From positions 16,432,501 through 16,496,500 of the forward strand of contig OZ018417.1 in the NCBI GenBank assembly GCA_963969595.1: 64,000 nucleotides of DNA. Reading direction: 5' to 3'. The notes below the pieces were generated by a model. That model had not been told where the DNA came from, made no database searches, and saw nothing but the letters and a program-made list of their open reading frames with translations. Every line of letters starts with the position of its first letter. Position 1 is the stretch's first letter. This document shows positions 23,741-34,779 of this stretch, one piece after another. The position numbers and the translations under genes were made by a program. Source of the stretch: Neckera pumila. Its lineage: Eukaryota > Streptophyta > Bryopsida > Hypnales > Neckeraceae.

Positions 23741-25332
23741 CTACAAAGGACTCCCATGTGAAGACGAACTTGATTTACACATTGTACCATGTACAAAAAT
23801 ATGGGCTTCTACCTATGGAGCAGTTTCTAGAAATGTTGAGACCATCAGAGAGAAAACGGTGTGCTGCGTAGCATCAAAGGAAGCATTGGTATTCAATGCC
23901 GATAGAGGTGTTTACAGCTTTTGTTTTCAGAGTGAGTATAGCAGATGTTGCAGTCTCACATATTCTTTAAATTCCAACTTTTATTTTTGCCTTGAATTTT
24001 TCCATTTTGTTAAATTTTGATGCATTGTATTGTTTCTGGACTTTCTCAGCAAGAAATTGCCAATGCAGCAGACGCAGTGGTACGGAAGTATACCGAGGTA
24101 ACAACATTAGATGACCAGTAGCCTGAGGGAGTTGCTGATGCAATGAGGGCGGGCACTAAAAATAAGACAAACAAGTTGATTTCTAGAATGGGGAAGTTGC
24201 TGGTTGTGGCAAATCCGGATTTGGGTCCTGAATTCCTTGCGGAGGTAAATCTAATTTTTATAATCATTATGTTTTGAATGATTTTCATTATTGCATTCTG
24301 TGATTCTTAATAACAAACGGAGATATCTCTTTCTAGATTGAAAAGCATTGGAGTATGAACAAAGTCCTAGAGATGACTCTAAAGAAGTTGTAGTTGATTG
24401 CAACGTGCTACACAACGCTATACCACAAGATTAAATTCCTGAAGTGGTGTAATTCCTCCATGCCGTCAAGAGAAGCGAGGCGGTTTCCTAGCAAGCCTGT
24501 TTCTGAAGAAAAGCTAACACCTTTCCTTAAGAAATGCGTTTGGTGGGCGGGGGGAAGTTCAAATGGATGTTTATATTGCAAAATTATATATTTGAAGCCC
24601 ATTACTGAAATTTTTGCATTCAAAATTGTTGTCTTGTCCATTTTCCTTTAAGTTGTTGAAAACTAAATCAATGTGGTCTTCATACAGCTTGAAGATGCCA
24701 CTGTGGAGTATTTTGACAATGTGGTGCAAAAAAACTACTTCAACATCAACATAGAAGCCCTGCTTGAGCCGAAGACTCTTCAAGAGTATATAGAAGGGTG
24801 AGGAGGAAGATTTGGAATGAAGCTTTTGGCCCTGCATTGAAGGGCCAAAATTGTTTTAGGAAGTCGGATTCCTTCTTGACTTATGACAGATCAGACTTGG
24901 CCATTAAACACGTCATTTTTTGGTAAGAATGTTACCCTAAGGTTTAAATTTCTGATTCATTTAAAGATTTGCTTTGCAGCTTCATTTTGTAGTCTATGAA
25001 CATTTTGTTTCATCTTTGAATGAAAGTTTAGTAAGTCCAAAGAAAAACTAATCTTTGGGTACCTTTAAATACTCCAAGCACTATCGTTGGTCCCAATTTG
25101 AGTTTTAGGAGAACCTAGCACTACCATATCTTTCACATAAATTCTTCATTCGCTTGCACCATTCTCTTTAAGAATTTTATTGAATATTTATTGATTTTGG
25201 TTTTGAATTTGCTTTCCATATATGGAAGGCTTATTCAATGTTTGTTTATTTTCATAGCATGATGTCCAAACTTTTTTCTATATCTATTTTGCCAAAATTT
25301 TAGTGTCATTTTCTAAAAAATATGGGATATAG

Positions 25333-25422
25333 CCAAAAACTGGGGTAGTGAGGGGTACTCAAAAAACTACCTTCAAACCCAAAGGTAGTTTTTGGAGTAC
25401 CCCTCACTACCTCAATTTTTGG
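25333..25422. repeat. Fold-back hairpin element 4, in intron
   Basis: Arms of about 41 bases (25333-25373 and 25382-25422) match with 3 mismatches around an 8-base loop (CAAACCCA). The core is GGGGTAGTGAGGGGTACTC and AAAAACTACC. Transcribed, it would form a near-perfect hairpin resembling a small-RNA precursor. It lies in the intron between exon-like segments 24688-24922 and 25915-26647 of the ParB/methylase pseudogene. Confidence 0.8.
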
Positions 25423-25613
25423 GTTTTGCAAATGTTTTACAATTCTTTTGCATAAATTTTATGATTTTGGTTTGGATTTCAAATATTATTTTGCTTCACA
25501 TTTTTTTCAGACTTATTCAATGGTTGTAAAATTCAAAGGATGAAGTTCTAATATCTAGTCTGTCATCATTTTGGCTGAGTTCTTGATAATTGATTTCAAA
25601 ACAGAAGAATAGA

Positions 25614-25705
25614 ACCAAATTTGGAGGTGGCGTGAGGTACTCCAGAAACTACTCTCGGATCCGAAAGTAGTTTTTGGAGTCCCTCACGCCACCCCCACTT
25701 CTGGT
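25614..25705. repeat. Fold-back hairpin element 5, in intron
   Basis: Arms of 40 bases (25614-25653 and 25666-25705) with about 7 mismatches and a 12-base loop containing GGATCC. The core GGTGGCGTGAGGTACTCC and AGAAACTACT matches the family. It sits about 190 bases after element 4 in the same intron. Confidence 0.75.
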
Positions 25706-28267
25706 TTACAAAGAAATATTTTATTTATTCTTGATTTTTTTTTATGAGAACTCTTTGATTTTTTTTACAGTGTTGCTATACAATTAATTTAGGTCCATTT
25801 CATGGTTGGTTACTCTTAAAATATGAAGTCATTATTGATAAGCATGTTTTTCAGGAATCTGTTTCTATTGCTCATGCAGGCTTGACACAAATGATTCCAC
25901 TATTTTTGTGGCAGTTACTTTAAGCACAAGCTTCTAGCAAAGAATGATATTGCACAGATGGATCTTCCTCCATTCTTGTCAATATGGCTGGATCGGAGCT
26001 CCAGCGAATGTATGTACACTCCAAACCAGCTTCGGACCTTTACAATAGCAGCACTTATTGGTGGAGGGTGGTACATGGATTGTCCCTTGTCATATACTCA
26101 TTCCTCAAAGTCTGTGCTTCGGAAGTCTTTTGATGGCCTCGGTGTCATTGATGGCCTCGGTGTCATAGAGGTTTCCAAGTTTGCTGATCTGAATGATACA
26201 CAGAAGAAAGGGGCCATTGCAAGGAGAATGGTTGCAGACAAGAAGAAAGAAGAGAAAGAACTAGAGTTGCGGGCAAACAAGGAAAAGAAAGAAGCTGATC
26301 GCGTAGCAAAGTTGGCGGAGAAAGAGAAGGAGAAGGAGAAGGAGGGGAAGGAAAAAGGCAAAGGTAAGAAAAAGCTTGAAGGTACGGGCCAAGTTCCAAC
26401 GTTGTCTACAGTGGACCAAGGCTCTCAAATGCAAATTGGATCACATGGTGGATTGAAGAAGAAGGCTGTATTTCAGGAGCTGACTGAGGACATGATCACA
26501 CAAGGCACACAAGTGATATGCCTTGGTGATGATGATGACGTTACATTAGAGGAGTTGATCCTAAATGCGTCAATTATTGACGTCAAAGATGACATGACTC
26601 TTCCCACTCTGGATTGCTATACGGAGGTTATGGATTTCTTGAAGAAGGTGAGTTTTTTCTGTTTGAGATGGGAAAATGCATATTATTATTGATTGACGTG
26701 TAGGTTTTTGTATTAAATACTGAATGATTTCAAAAAAATTGTTTGCAGATGGTGGCAAGGAAGGCTCGCACATATGATGGTGTTGTAAGCCGTCATCCGG
26801 ATGTAGACCTCATTTTCTTTGACTGCAAAGAAAATTTGCCAGTTCCGGAAGTGTCCAATCCATTGAATTCTGTGCCTGCGTGGAACTCTGACCCAGAATT
26901 GGATGCCCTGAATAATGCTTTTTTGTTTGCAAAGAATCATTTGCACGACCATGGCTGCATGATTCTTTTTCATTCACGGTAAGTGGCTTCCAAGGGCATT
27001 ATTGTTGGGTTGTGTAAGGTGTACCCCAAATTTGTAGAGAAGTCCAAGTAGTTGAGCATGAACCGTATGGACTTAACCTCTACCATTGATAAGACGTCTA
27101 TGGTAAGCTTTTTGTAAATGAAATGATTTGAGGATTCTTTGGCATTGCAAATTAGGTTATTTTTTTCTTATGTCTATTTGTTTCTAACGCTTGCAGACTT
27201 TGAAGTTTACCATCACCATGTTAGTGAAGGATTTCGGCCAGAAAGGAAAATCAAACTTTTCTTTCAAGCGCACTGATGCTATGGTGAAGGGAAGAGTGGA
27301 CCTTTTACGACACGACATGTTACTAAATTACACCACGGAGGACACCCAGTTGGTTAAAAAGGTGACAGGAATTCTGTGGAGGGGGGCTCGTGAAAAGGAC
27401 ATACAATTTCTGCAGTTCCTCATAGTAGGGACAGTGGAAGAAGGAGATTTGATTTTGGATTGCATAGCATCTACGGGTAAGTTCAAAGTTCAAAGTTTAT
27501 GTATTTCAATCTTAATTTATGTCATGAATCTTTAAAATAATGAATTGGATATCTTCCATCGCAAGTGCATCTATCATAGCATGTCGCAGCACAGGACGCC
27601 ACATTGTGGCTCTAGAGGAAGACAAGGATATTTTCGATGCCGTTCTCTTACCCATGAAGAAGACTATTTAGTCTTCAGTGGCAATGGAAGTCAAAGACCC
27701 TAAGTTACTACCGATTGCGGCTTCTCAAGATCCAGACGCCATGACTGTGGTGACTCGGAAGTTTACTTGGAAAGATAGACCTCGTAAATAAGTTTCAACA
27801 TTCTTGATTTGTTAATTTGCATGGCCTTTTTTGTGTTGTATGACTCTAACAATGTTTCATTTATATTTGCAACCGTCAAAGCGTGATGCAATCACATGCA
27901 TTGATGAAGAAACAAAGTCTTGTTTTAAGCCCAAAGAAGCCTTTTGATCTTCCCGTGTATGCCGAGCAAATGGCATCGGCATATGTGGATTTTGGTTGCT
28001 CTAGACCAAAACTCCAAAAATATACATATGCTTTAAATGTTTTAGAGTTTATTGACAGGTTAGCATCAGAGGGTAGAGAGACTTCTGAGTCATCTACAAT
28101 AAAGGATTCAATGACCGAATCCACTGCAACTTAGACTCATGAGATTGACATATCTTGTGAGTCAAACTATTTTGTTTTGATTGGATTTGTGTATTTTATG
28201 GCTACATATTGTACATCCATTTTTTCTCTTTACATTTTTTTATTGTGTGATTTATATGAAATTTGAC

Positions 28268-28365
28268 TGTAATATGTTGCTCCAATGTTTCTATGAAATA
28301 TAATTGTAATATGTTGCTCCAATGTTTCTATGAAATATAATTGCAATATGTTGCTCCAATGTTGA
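28268..28365. repeat. 37-base tandem repeat, about 2.6 copies
   Basis: The unit starts TGTAATATGTTGCTCCAATG and ends TATGAAATATAAT. Copies begin at 28268, 28305 and 28342; the third is truncated after CCAATGTT. Nearly identical copies imply recent duplication. It lies just downstream of the last ParB/methylase exon. Confidence 0.85.
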
Positions 28366-28541
28366 AATTTGATTGCAATAGATTTGTAAGTCCCCAAAAT
28401 TTTGGAAGAATTCACTGACATTACTAAAGAAATAAAACTATCTATATCCATAGTCATAGGGCCCTAACCCTTTTTAACTCTAATCTAAATCCCCGCTCAC
28501 AGGCTCACGGGCTCACAAGCTCACATGCTAGCAACCCTGCG

Positions 28542-29338
28542 GATTATCTCTCTAAATGGGCAAAAGCTGTGCCGGTCAGAAAATGCAACAAAAAGACCGC
28601 ATTAGATTTCATATTCAACCAAATTATATGTTGCTACGAGTGTCCCCTTGAGATAGTCACCGATGAAAGGTACACATTTTGTGAATGACTTAGTAGCTAC
28701 GCTTCTGCCAAGATTATCAGTCAAACATTGGCGTGCAAGCCCCTATCACCTGCAAGCTAATGGACTGGTAGAAAAAACCAATGGGATTTTCACGAATATA
28801 ATCGGAAAAATCGTACTTGAAAAACGTAAGGAGTGGGCTATACACGTTGGTGAAGCCTTATGGTCGTATAGAACGGCTTACAGGACATCGACAGGATTCA
28901 TGCCTTTTCAGTTGGCTTTCGCACTTGAAGCTATCATTCCAGTTGAGCTAGAATTAACCTCGCTCAGAATTGCATTCTAGCACAATATTAAAGACCCGCA
29001 GGAAATAATAGCCCGTATTCACTTGTTGGAGAAGCTCGATGAAACAAGACAGCAAGCTTTGCGTAATTATGAAATACTCCAAATGAGAAGGAAAATGAAG
29101 ATGACGCGGCCAAGAAAAATATCTACTTTCAAGCGAGCGATTTAGTCCTTATGATCAATCATTGGCTCGCTAAACAGCATGGACAGATATTTAAAGCAAA
29201 ATGGTTAGGCCCATTCATCATTCACAAGAAATTTGATAACACATCTTATCAACTAAGCTCTTCAAACGGTGAAATCATGCGAAAACAATATAATGGAACA
29301 AAACTTAAACTCTATAGGTCCAAAAACAAGCAGCTTTG
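28542..29338 (+). pseudogene. Ty3/gypsy retrotransposon integrase fragment
   Basis: The translation starts inside the integrase core: DYLSKWAKAVPVRKCNKKTA, then PLEIVTDE (second catalytic Asp region). After a one-base frameshift near 28663 it continues GTHFVNDLVATLLP, SPYHLQANGLVEKTNG (catalytic Glu context) and WSYRTAYRTSTGFMPFQL, all typical of plant gypsy elements. TAG at 28978 stands where Gln is usual (AF-stop-HNIKDPQE). Another frameshift near 29085 leads into the C-terminal segment SDLVLMINHWLAKQHG and FKAKWLGPFIIHKKFDNTSY. No RT or RNase H lies upstream, so it is 5' truncated. I found no LTRs. Confidence 0.85.
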
Positions 29339-30748
29339 ATTTGACGAAGAGTTTATCGAACTTGGAGAGGAAGATAATACGACAAATTTTGGACTTGAGC
29401 ATTCATTGTCATTAGTAATTCTTTATGATAATGTTTAACTGTAGTATATCGACAGGTCATTACAATTTTCTGACAGTTCAAGAACTAAACTGGCAGTTAG
29501 TGCGTGAATCAGGAGGTAGAAGTAGGGGAAGATCAAGTCAGGGAATGAGGAGACAAGGGACAGGGGAAGAGGCTCAAGCGAGCCTCAACAAGGCATGATG
29601 TAAAGGTCTCAGCTAATTTGATAAATAGAAGATCAATTCCAGATTCAATCACCAACATTTGATCTATGTCTAAATGAATTCATTAATTCTTTGGTCCCAC
29701 GTGATTCCTCCACTATCAGTACCTTCTTCTTACAGGTGTATACATTTCTCATATTTTTAATATTTTTTAAAATATATTTTATGATGGAAAAATGACCTTA
29801 GGACTTTAAGGATTAATAATTTAGCCTTGAAGTGCTTCTACAAATTCCTCTAGCTAGCATTTTGTAGAAACTTGACTTAGCTTTTATTTTATTTTATCTT
29901 CAATCTTGATATTGTAAATGAACATAAATAGTAGCTTTAAAAATGATTTGTGCACTTAAAAAATTACCATAGCTAATAACCATAGTTGAATAAATAAAGA
30001 TTTTCATCAAATTTAAACATGTTACATAGTGTGGTACAAGTAACACACTTATATAAAACAAACTATAAAAATTATAAATACAATGTTAGAGTTTTGAATA
30101 ATTTAATGAAAAGTTAATTTGTAAAAATTGAAAAAATCTTTCTAATACAAGTAAATTTTTTAAAGATTCTTCTATAAATAGAATGAAATATATCTTTGGA
30201 ATTTTGTGATAATTTTTTTCAAGTTTTCATATTTTACCAAATGAAATGTTACCAACCTAAGTATGACTATATGTTTAATTTTTTTTCCAATTTGCTACAA
30301 AAATTCCCTATTTATTATTTACTAAAATACTTAAGTTTATTGAATTTTTTATTTTTTAATTTAAAATTTTCACAAATAAATTTGATTAATTGATTAATTA
30401 ATTAATTAATTCTTAAGCTATTTAACTTTTTATGAATTTTTTTTTGCCAGTTTGTTACTTGTATTTCAACTTGTCCAAATTTGTTGAAAATTCTTATTCC
30501 TCAATTTGTTACAACAATTTTTGAAAAATTATTAGAACCATTGAATTAAAGTTTTATATTTCAAGTTTTTATTAGAGTTTAGTTGTTTTATCCTTTATTT
30601 TATTTGATTAGTGGTCACTTGACTATTTATAGGTTGTATTTGGTGAACAAGGATGAATGACAAGGTAACTGAAAGCCCTCAGAATTAGATGGAAAATTTG
30701 AGGGCACCAAGTTTGACAAGTAATCTAGAAGATCAATGGTGCAAAGCT
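29339..30748. other. AT-rich spacer with TTAA microsatellite
   Basis: No gene seen. 29780-30650 is extremely AT-rich. A short (TTAA)n run lies near 30388-30410. The first part may be 3' sequence of the gypsy remnant. Confidence 0.4.
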
Positions 30749-31560
30749 TTACATGGTTGCTTCACCGACTTGCTCCGCGTTGCCAGCTGAAGTCATGGGT
30801 TCCGTCACTCCGCTCAACTTGCTCCCAAACTTATTAGTACCGTTACTGTTTTTTGCTCCAAATGTATGTCCTGGTGCTCCTTTCAGGACTGTGATATTGA
30901 TCCTGTGTGTACGTACGTTATTAATCATGGCGCCGGCAATTGCTGAAGTTGAAGCGCGGCAAAACGTCTTTGCCTCCCCCATTCCCCACGCGCTACCCGG
31001 ATCCCCTCCTGATCGATCAGCTGATGATATAATTTCTCGCATCCGTCGGCTACTCGGTAGAAGTGGGGGCCATTGGCCTCCTCGAATCTGCTTCCTCAAA
31101 TCAGAATATAATCCAAGCCACACAACTGGCACTACTGTTGCTCGGTAATCATCAGACGGAGGAACGAACGGACAGCAATCAGATATCGATATATATCGGT
31201 AAAACAAGTACTGTGTTAAGGTATAGGATTCCTGTGCTGGTACGTTTCCTGTTCCTGTACTGTACAGACAAATCAGAGTCGCTGATCGTCTGTTCATGCA
31301 ATTAATTGCCAAGGTGGGGATGTCTGCCGCGCTCTCCGGTGCAATCCAATGGTAGACGTCTGAGGCGTTATTTGCGTGGGTTCTGTCTGTGCCTTCCTGC
31401 CAGGCCACTTGTGTCTGGCACTAACCTAGGCTTTGTACTACAGCAAAATCTCTCTAAAGTACTCCGTAATAGAGTTGGGGTCAGTCTGACACATTGCATT
31501 AGAGAGGTTATTACATTAGGGAGAGTCATAATGGTTGTATGTGGTTCATATTGTTAAGCT
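30749..31560. other. Higher-GC stretch with overlapping ORFs, gene uncertain
   Basis: A minus-strand frame of 219 codons (31408-30749, no ATG at its start) overlaps a plus-strand frame of 131 codons (30753-31148). Neither shows a recognisable domain, and I cannot choose between them. GC content rises compared with the preceding 10 kb, which marks the change to the gene-bearing half of the window. Confidence 0.3.
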
Positions 31561-32869
31561 GGGACCGACAATTAATACTTGTTGAAAGCACTTTATCGGT
31601 TTAGAAAATATTGGATCTTTTGGTCAACAAGGATATCAATGATGCACAACATTTAGAGTGTGGCTTCAGCGTGTTGGAGTGGGGCTGCTCTTAGGGAGGT
31701 TCTACTGTATTAGCCTTTCCAATGAAATTCCGTTTCATTTGTGTCAAATTGCTTTCATTAATCTCCTACACTACAGTAGTACTGTATTTATGACTGCGAA
31801 TAGCAGTGGTACATTGCGTCCCCACCTTTTGCTATAGGAAAGAAACGAGCAGACGTCGTTACAGACAAGGGTTTGCTGCCGCTACCCCTGACGCGCTTGC
31901 GCGGCACCCTAAGTCCTGACGTGTTGCCCAGATTCAAGGGACGTCAATTTAGTTCACGCGGGATCGGAGCTTCCAGTGCCCGCGCGTACGTATCGGAAGT
32001 AGAATGTTAATTTCATGGTCGAATTTCCAAGAGCCGATGTCGGACCTGTTGGTCATTGCCGTGAGTTAGAAGAGAACGCCCTTTGAATGTACGTCGTTTC
32101 CTGATAACTAGGGTATGCGATTCATATAAGTAGCTGAATACTGGTAGTTTTGAGGTGAGGGAGGTGTCTCTCTGTTTCCATGTGGCTTCTGTAAAGATGG
32201 CTCGAGGAATATCGTTGGCTTGACGGCGAATCCGATCGAGGTCGAGAGTGGGAGAATTAGAAGGCGCAGTGAGACGCTTCTATTAATTACGTGCTGGTAT
32301 TGGAGGACGAAAACTGAGATAAGGTACGTGAGTTATCAGCTCTAGTGTGCATTATTTTGTCTCTATTGCAAATGTTGCATCCCGTGTTGCGAGTGTAGCT
32401 CCCCGTATGTGGCAAGTCCGTTTCAGAACCTTGTCAGGAACTCCTTTTCTTCTATCATTGCATGTCATGCGGGAAGGATTGTGGGGTTATGTTCAAAATT
32501 CATTTTAACCCCATACCAGACATAAGTATATTAGCTTTGGGCAGGTACGGTTAATTAGGGAGAACAGGCGAAATTTTGCTACCCTTTTAATTTGGTTCAT
32601 CACACGAGTGCAAAACCTCCGGTTGAAACAACATTGGGCAGTCGAAACAATTGCAGCAAACAACTGATGTTGCAACCTACCAATGGTGTTTCAATAGCGA
32701 TTTTTACATTCGTGGTTTGCATAACTAGAATCAATTGTAGCGCCGGATTTGCTCCGCTTTTTAATGAAAAGAATCCCTAGAAGCTTCTCCTCAACACAGT
32801 GATGCGCTCACCAGCTTAACCCTACTCAGATTCCGTGGGTCTGTTTGCGCAAGTAACGTTTTTTTCGAA
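31561..32869 (+). promoter_or_regulatory. Upstream region and probable leader of first MGN gene
   Basis: No coding frame. The sequence has mixed composition with CG-containing patches (31840-32000) and leads directly to the ATG at 32870. A GGTACGTGAGT donor-like site at about 32322 could belong to a 5' UTR intron. The promoter is not located precisely. Confidence 0.3.
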
Positions 32870-33937
32870 ATGGGAAACCACCAAAGCAGCGACAAAGCCC
32901 GGGACAAGGACGCAGTGCTCCAAAACCTCTGGAAGGCACAGCGTGCGATACCAGTGGTACCATTGAGCCCTAATCTCGACGCTCTCTGCGTTCTCACCAA
33001 GCATAGCAACGGCTACCACGATGTCGGCAATGTCATTAGTTTAAACAAACCAGGGCAACACCAGGTCCTCTCCCCGCGTGAGCAGGAGAATTCCCTCACC
33101 ACAAATAGCATGGGCACGCAGTCCTACACCATCGCAGACAGCCACGGTGCAGTTGCAACCAAGCTCACAGACGCACCGGCATGGTTCAAGAACGCCACGT
33201 CAATCGAGGTTCATATCCCCGAGTGTTGCGTACGTGAGTATAACATGAAGAACTGGGACCACATGGTTTCCCAATTCAGTCCCGACATGCAAAAGGTAAA
33301 CTCCAAGCTTAAGAATCTGGACCGGAGCAGCGAGCGGGAGCTTTTCATTGTGCAGAAAGTGGTGCTGGTGTCTCATATTACAATCACCGCGACGTATACC
33401 ACGAGTGCAGGTCCAGATGTCCCATCTCCAGTAAAATTGCCATCAGGGTTACAAATCGAACCTAGAATTCTTGGCGGAGGCACCGTCGAATTCACGATTT
33501 CGGGCACTCAGAAGGAGCAGAAGCTTCCGATTGCTTTCTCGGGGTTTAAATACACGTACGACAAGTTTGGTGAATTGAAAGCAGAGCCTCGGACTCAAGC
33601 TGATACGGCGGGCGCTAGTTCCAGTCATGGTGAACACGACGAGGACGTCGAGGACGAGGACGAACAAGATGACGAAACTGAGGACGATGAAGAGGACGTC
33701 GCGGCCGATGACGCAAACATGGGCGATTTCTTGGACGATGGGGATTGGTGCGCGCAAATTGTTTCAGAGTATGATCCCACTGAACATGAGATCTTTGGTA
33801 AATGTGATGAAGGTGATGGACCTCCTCCTCCAGGGCCTCCTCCAGGACCTCCTCCTCCAGGACCTCCTCCAGGACCTCCTGGCACACCTGCAGGATCGCC
33901 GCCCGGATCACCTCAGGATCTGGAAGACATCGATTGA
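32870..33937 (+). CDS. Myristoylation-signal protein with acidic tail, paralogue 1
   Basis: Intronless 355-residue ORF starting MGNHQSS. Gly2 and Ser6 form a good N-myristoylation signal, so membrane attachment is likely. Residues about 25-235 look like a beta-rich globular domain; key segments are ELFIVQKVVLVSHITITATY (about 156-175) and LPIAFSGFKYTYDKFG (about 219-234). A strongly acidic region (about 255-295) and a Pro/Gly run (about 317-340, PPPPGPPPGPPPPG) follow. It is about 45-50% similar by eye to the ORF at 38917, so the two are tandem duplicates. I know no family with certainty. The order of segments weakly recalls the pore-forming domain of gasdermins, including the fungal type; this is a low-confidence idea. 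Apart from the tail, no feature suggests a transposon origin. Confidence 0.8.
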   Translation: MGNHQSSDKARDKDAVLQNLWKAQRAIPVVPLSPNLDALCVLTKHSNGYHDVGNVISLNKPGQHQVLSPREQENSLTTNSMGTQSYTIADSHGAVATKLTDAPAWFKNATSIEVHIPECCVREYNMKNWDHMVSQFSPDMQKVNSKLKNLDRSSERELFIVQKVVLVSHITITATYTTSAGPDVPSPVKLPSGLQIEPRILGGGTVEFTISGTQKEQKLPIAFSGFKYTYDKFGELKAEPRTQADTAGASSSHGEHDEDVEDEDEQDDETEDDEEDVAADDANMGDFLDDGDWCAQIVSEYDPTEHEIFGKCDEGDGPPPPGPPPGPPPPGPPPGPPGTPAGSPPGSPQDLEDID

Positions 33938-34779
33938 ATGCATTATGCATGCATTACTGAAGCTTCTGTAGGTATTACTCTGCCTCATTCTGTAATGGTT
34001 TCTGTAGATGTGATGCTATTGTGCAGGAGGCTAAGGTCCATTTAAAGTTGTGCTTAATTCAGTAGGTGCACATGATTATGGGATTAGGTAATTTCTGGTG
34101 AGGCGTACATTAATCTTTAATCCAATGTGGCTTAGGTTACTTCTAGGCAGAAAGTCTTCATCTTTTTTGTTTCAAGGAGCGCCTTTTCAAGGTTTGTGTA
34201 CATCGGTAACCTAGAGTAGCTGTCGAGGTAATTTGAGCCAAATTCTTGTTACAAGATACGGAGAGTGATTGTATACTTTATTGTAGTCATTGAAGCACTG
34301 CCATACTATTGGGGACGACTTGGATGCACATCTCGGACAAATAAAACTGGACTTAGGCTGTTCTGATTTGAAATGCTTAGCAGTGTGATTGCATACTATT
34401 AGTATTTGTTTTGGAGGTCGTCTACTGCACCGCAAGCCAATCTGAATCCATCATTCTGTTTGGGATTTTATACTCCGTAAAATGCATACCTGAAGTTCGA
34501 ATGCTAGCTAGCTTGCTGTCTTGCCATGCATTAATGAAGTAGTAGAGATACAGAAGATGCTTGGTAGAAGATGAAGTTTAGAATGCTTAATTAAAATTCG
34601 AGTTTTACAATGCTAGCCAATTCTCAGTCAGTTGTGTCAAGATGTATTGCTGATTCCGACTCTCCAAGTAAAGGAAGGTTGGAGCTAGGCTTACTTACAA
34701 GGAGCCTGTGACCATGAAATCTGTCTCAATTTATTTGTTTCCTCTAAATTGCAAGTAATCTTGAGTGAAACTTACTTAT
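33938..34779. other. 3' flank of first MGN gene
   Basis: Probable 3' UTR followed by spacer. Parts (34240-34460) resemble 40230-40510 downstream of the second MGN gene, with shared text such as CTGAATCCATCATTCTG, so the tandem duplication included about 550 bases of 3' flank. No gene seen. Confidence 0.5.

Larger units (their letters stand above)
17942..28134 (+). pseudogene. Multi-exon ParB-like + DNA-methylase-like pseudogene
   Basis: Exon-like segments, mostly with GT/AG edges: 17942-18326, 18627-19259, 23749-23930, 24050-24244, 24337-24543, 24688-24922, 25915-26647, 26749-26978, 27197-27476, about 27567-27790, 27883-28134. The second contains FFVCDGNHRR near 19150, the signature of ParB/sulfiredoxin-like folds; the third, in one frame, reads YTLYHVQKYGLLPMEQFLEM, also ParB-like. 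The later part follows beta-class N4/N6 DNA-methylase order. DLIFFDCKEN occupies the DPPY position (26810s); LDCIASTG and GRHIVALEED occupy the SAM-binding position (27455-27625). Both motifs are degenerate. In-frame stops at 19073 (TAA), 23869, 24119, 24391 and 27669 (TAG) plus at least one frameshift (about 24800) make it dead. Exon joins are partly uncertain. ParB-methylase fusions are known from phages and plasmids. A Lys/Glu-rich linker lies at 26230-26390. Confidence 0.5.

Noticed and set aside
27883..28134. Reading the last ParB/methylase segment as an independent small gene
   Set aside because: It starts at an AG after an intron-like pyrimidine stretch and continues the coding trend of the preceding exons, so it is better seen as the 3' end of the pseudogene.
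17942..28134. Calling this locus a functional DNA methyltransferase
   Set aside because: Five in-frame stops, frameshifts and degenerate DPPY and SAM-binding motifs rule out a working enzyme as read.
28268..28365. 37-base repeats considered as a CRISPR-like array
   Set aside because: The repeats are directly adjacent without spacers and the sequence is eukaryotic; it is a plain tandem repeat.
33615..33950. Minus-strand frames opposite the acidic/proline tail of MGN gene 1
   Set aside because: They are antisense shadows of GAN/CCT-rich coding repeats; composition is explained by the plus-strand gene.
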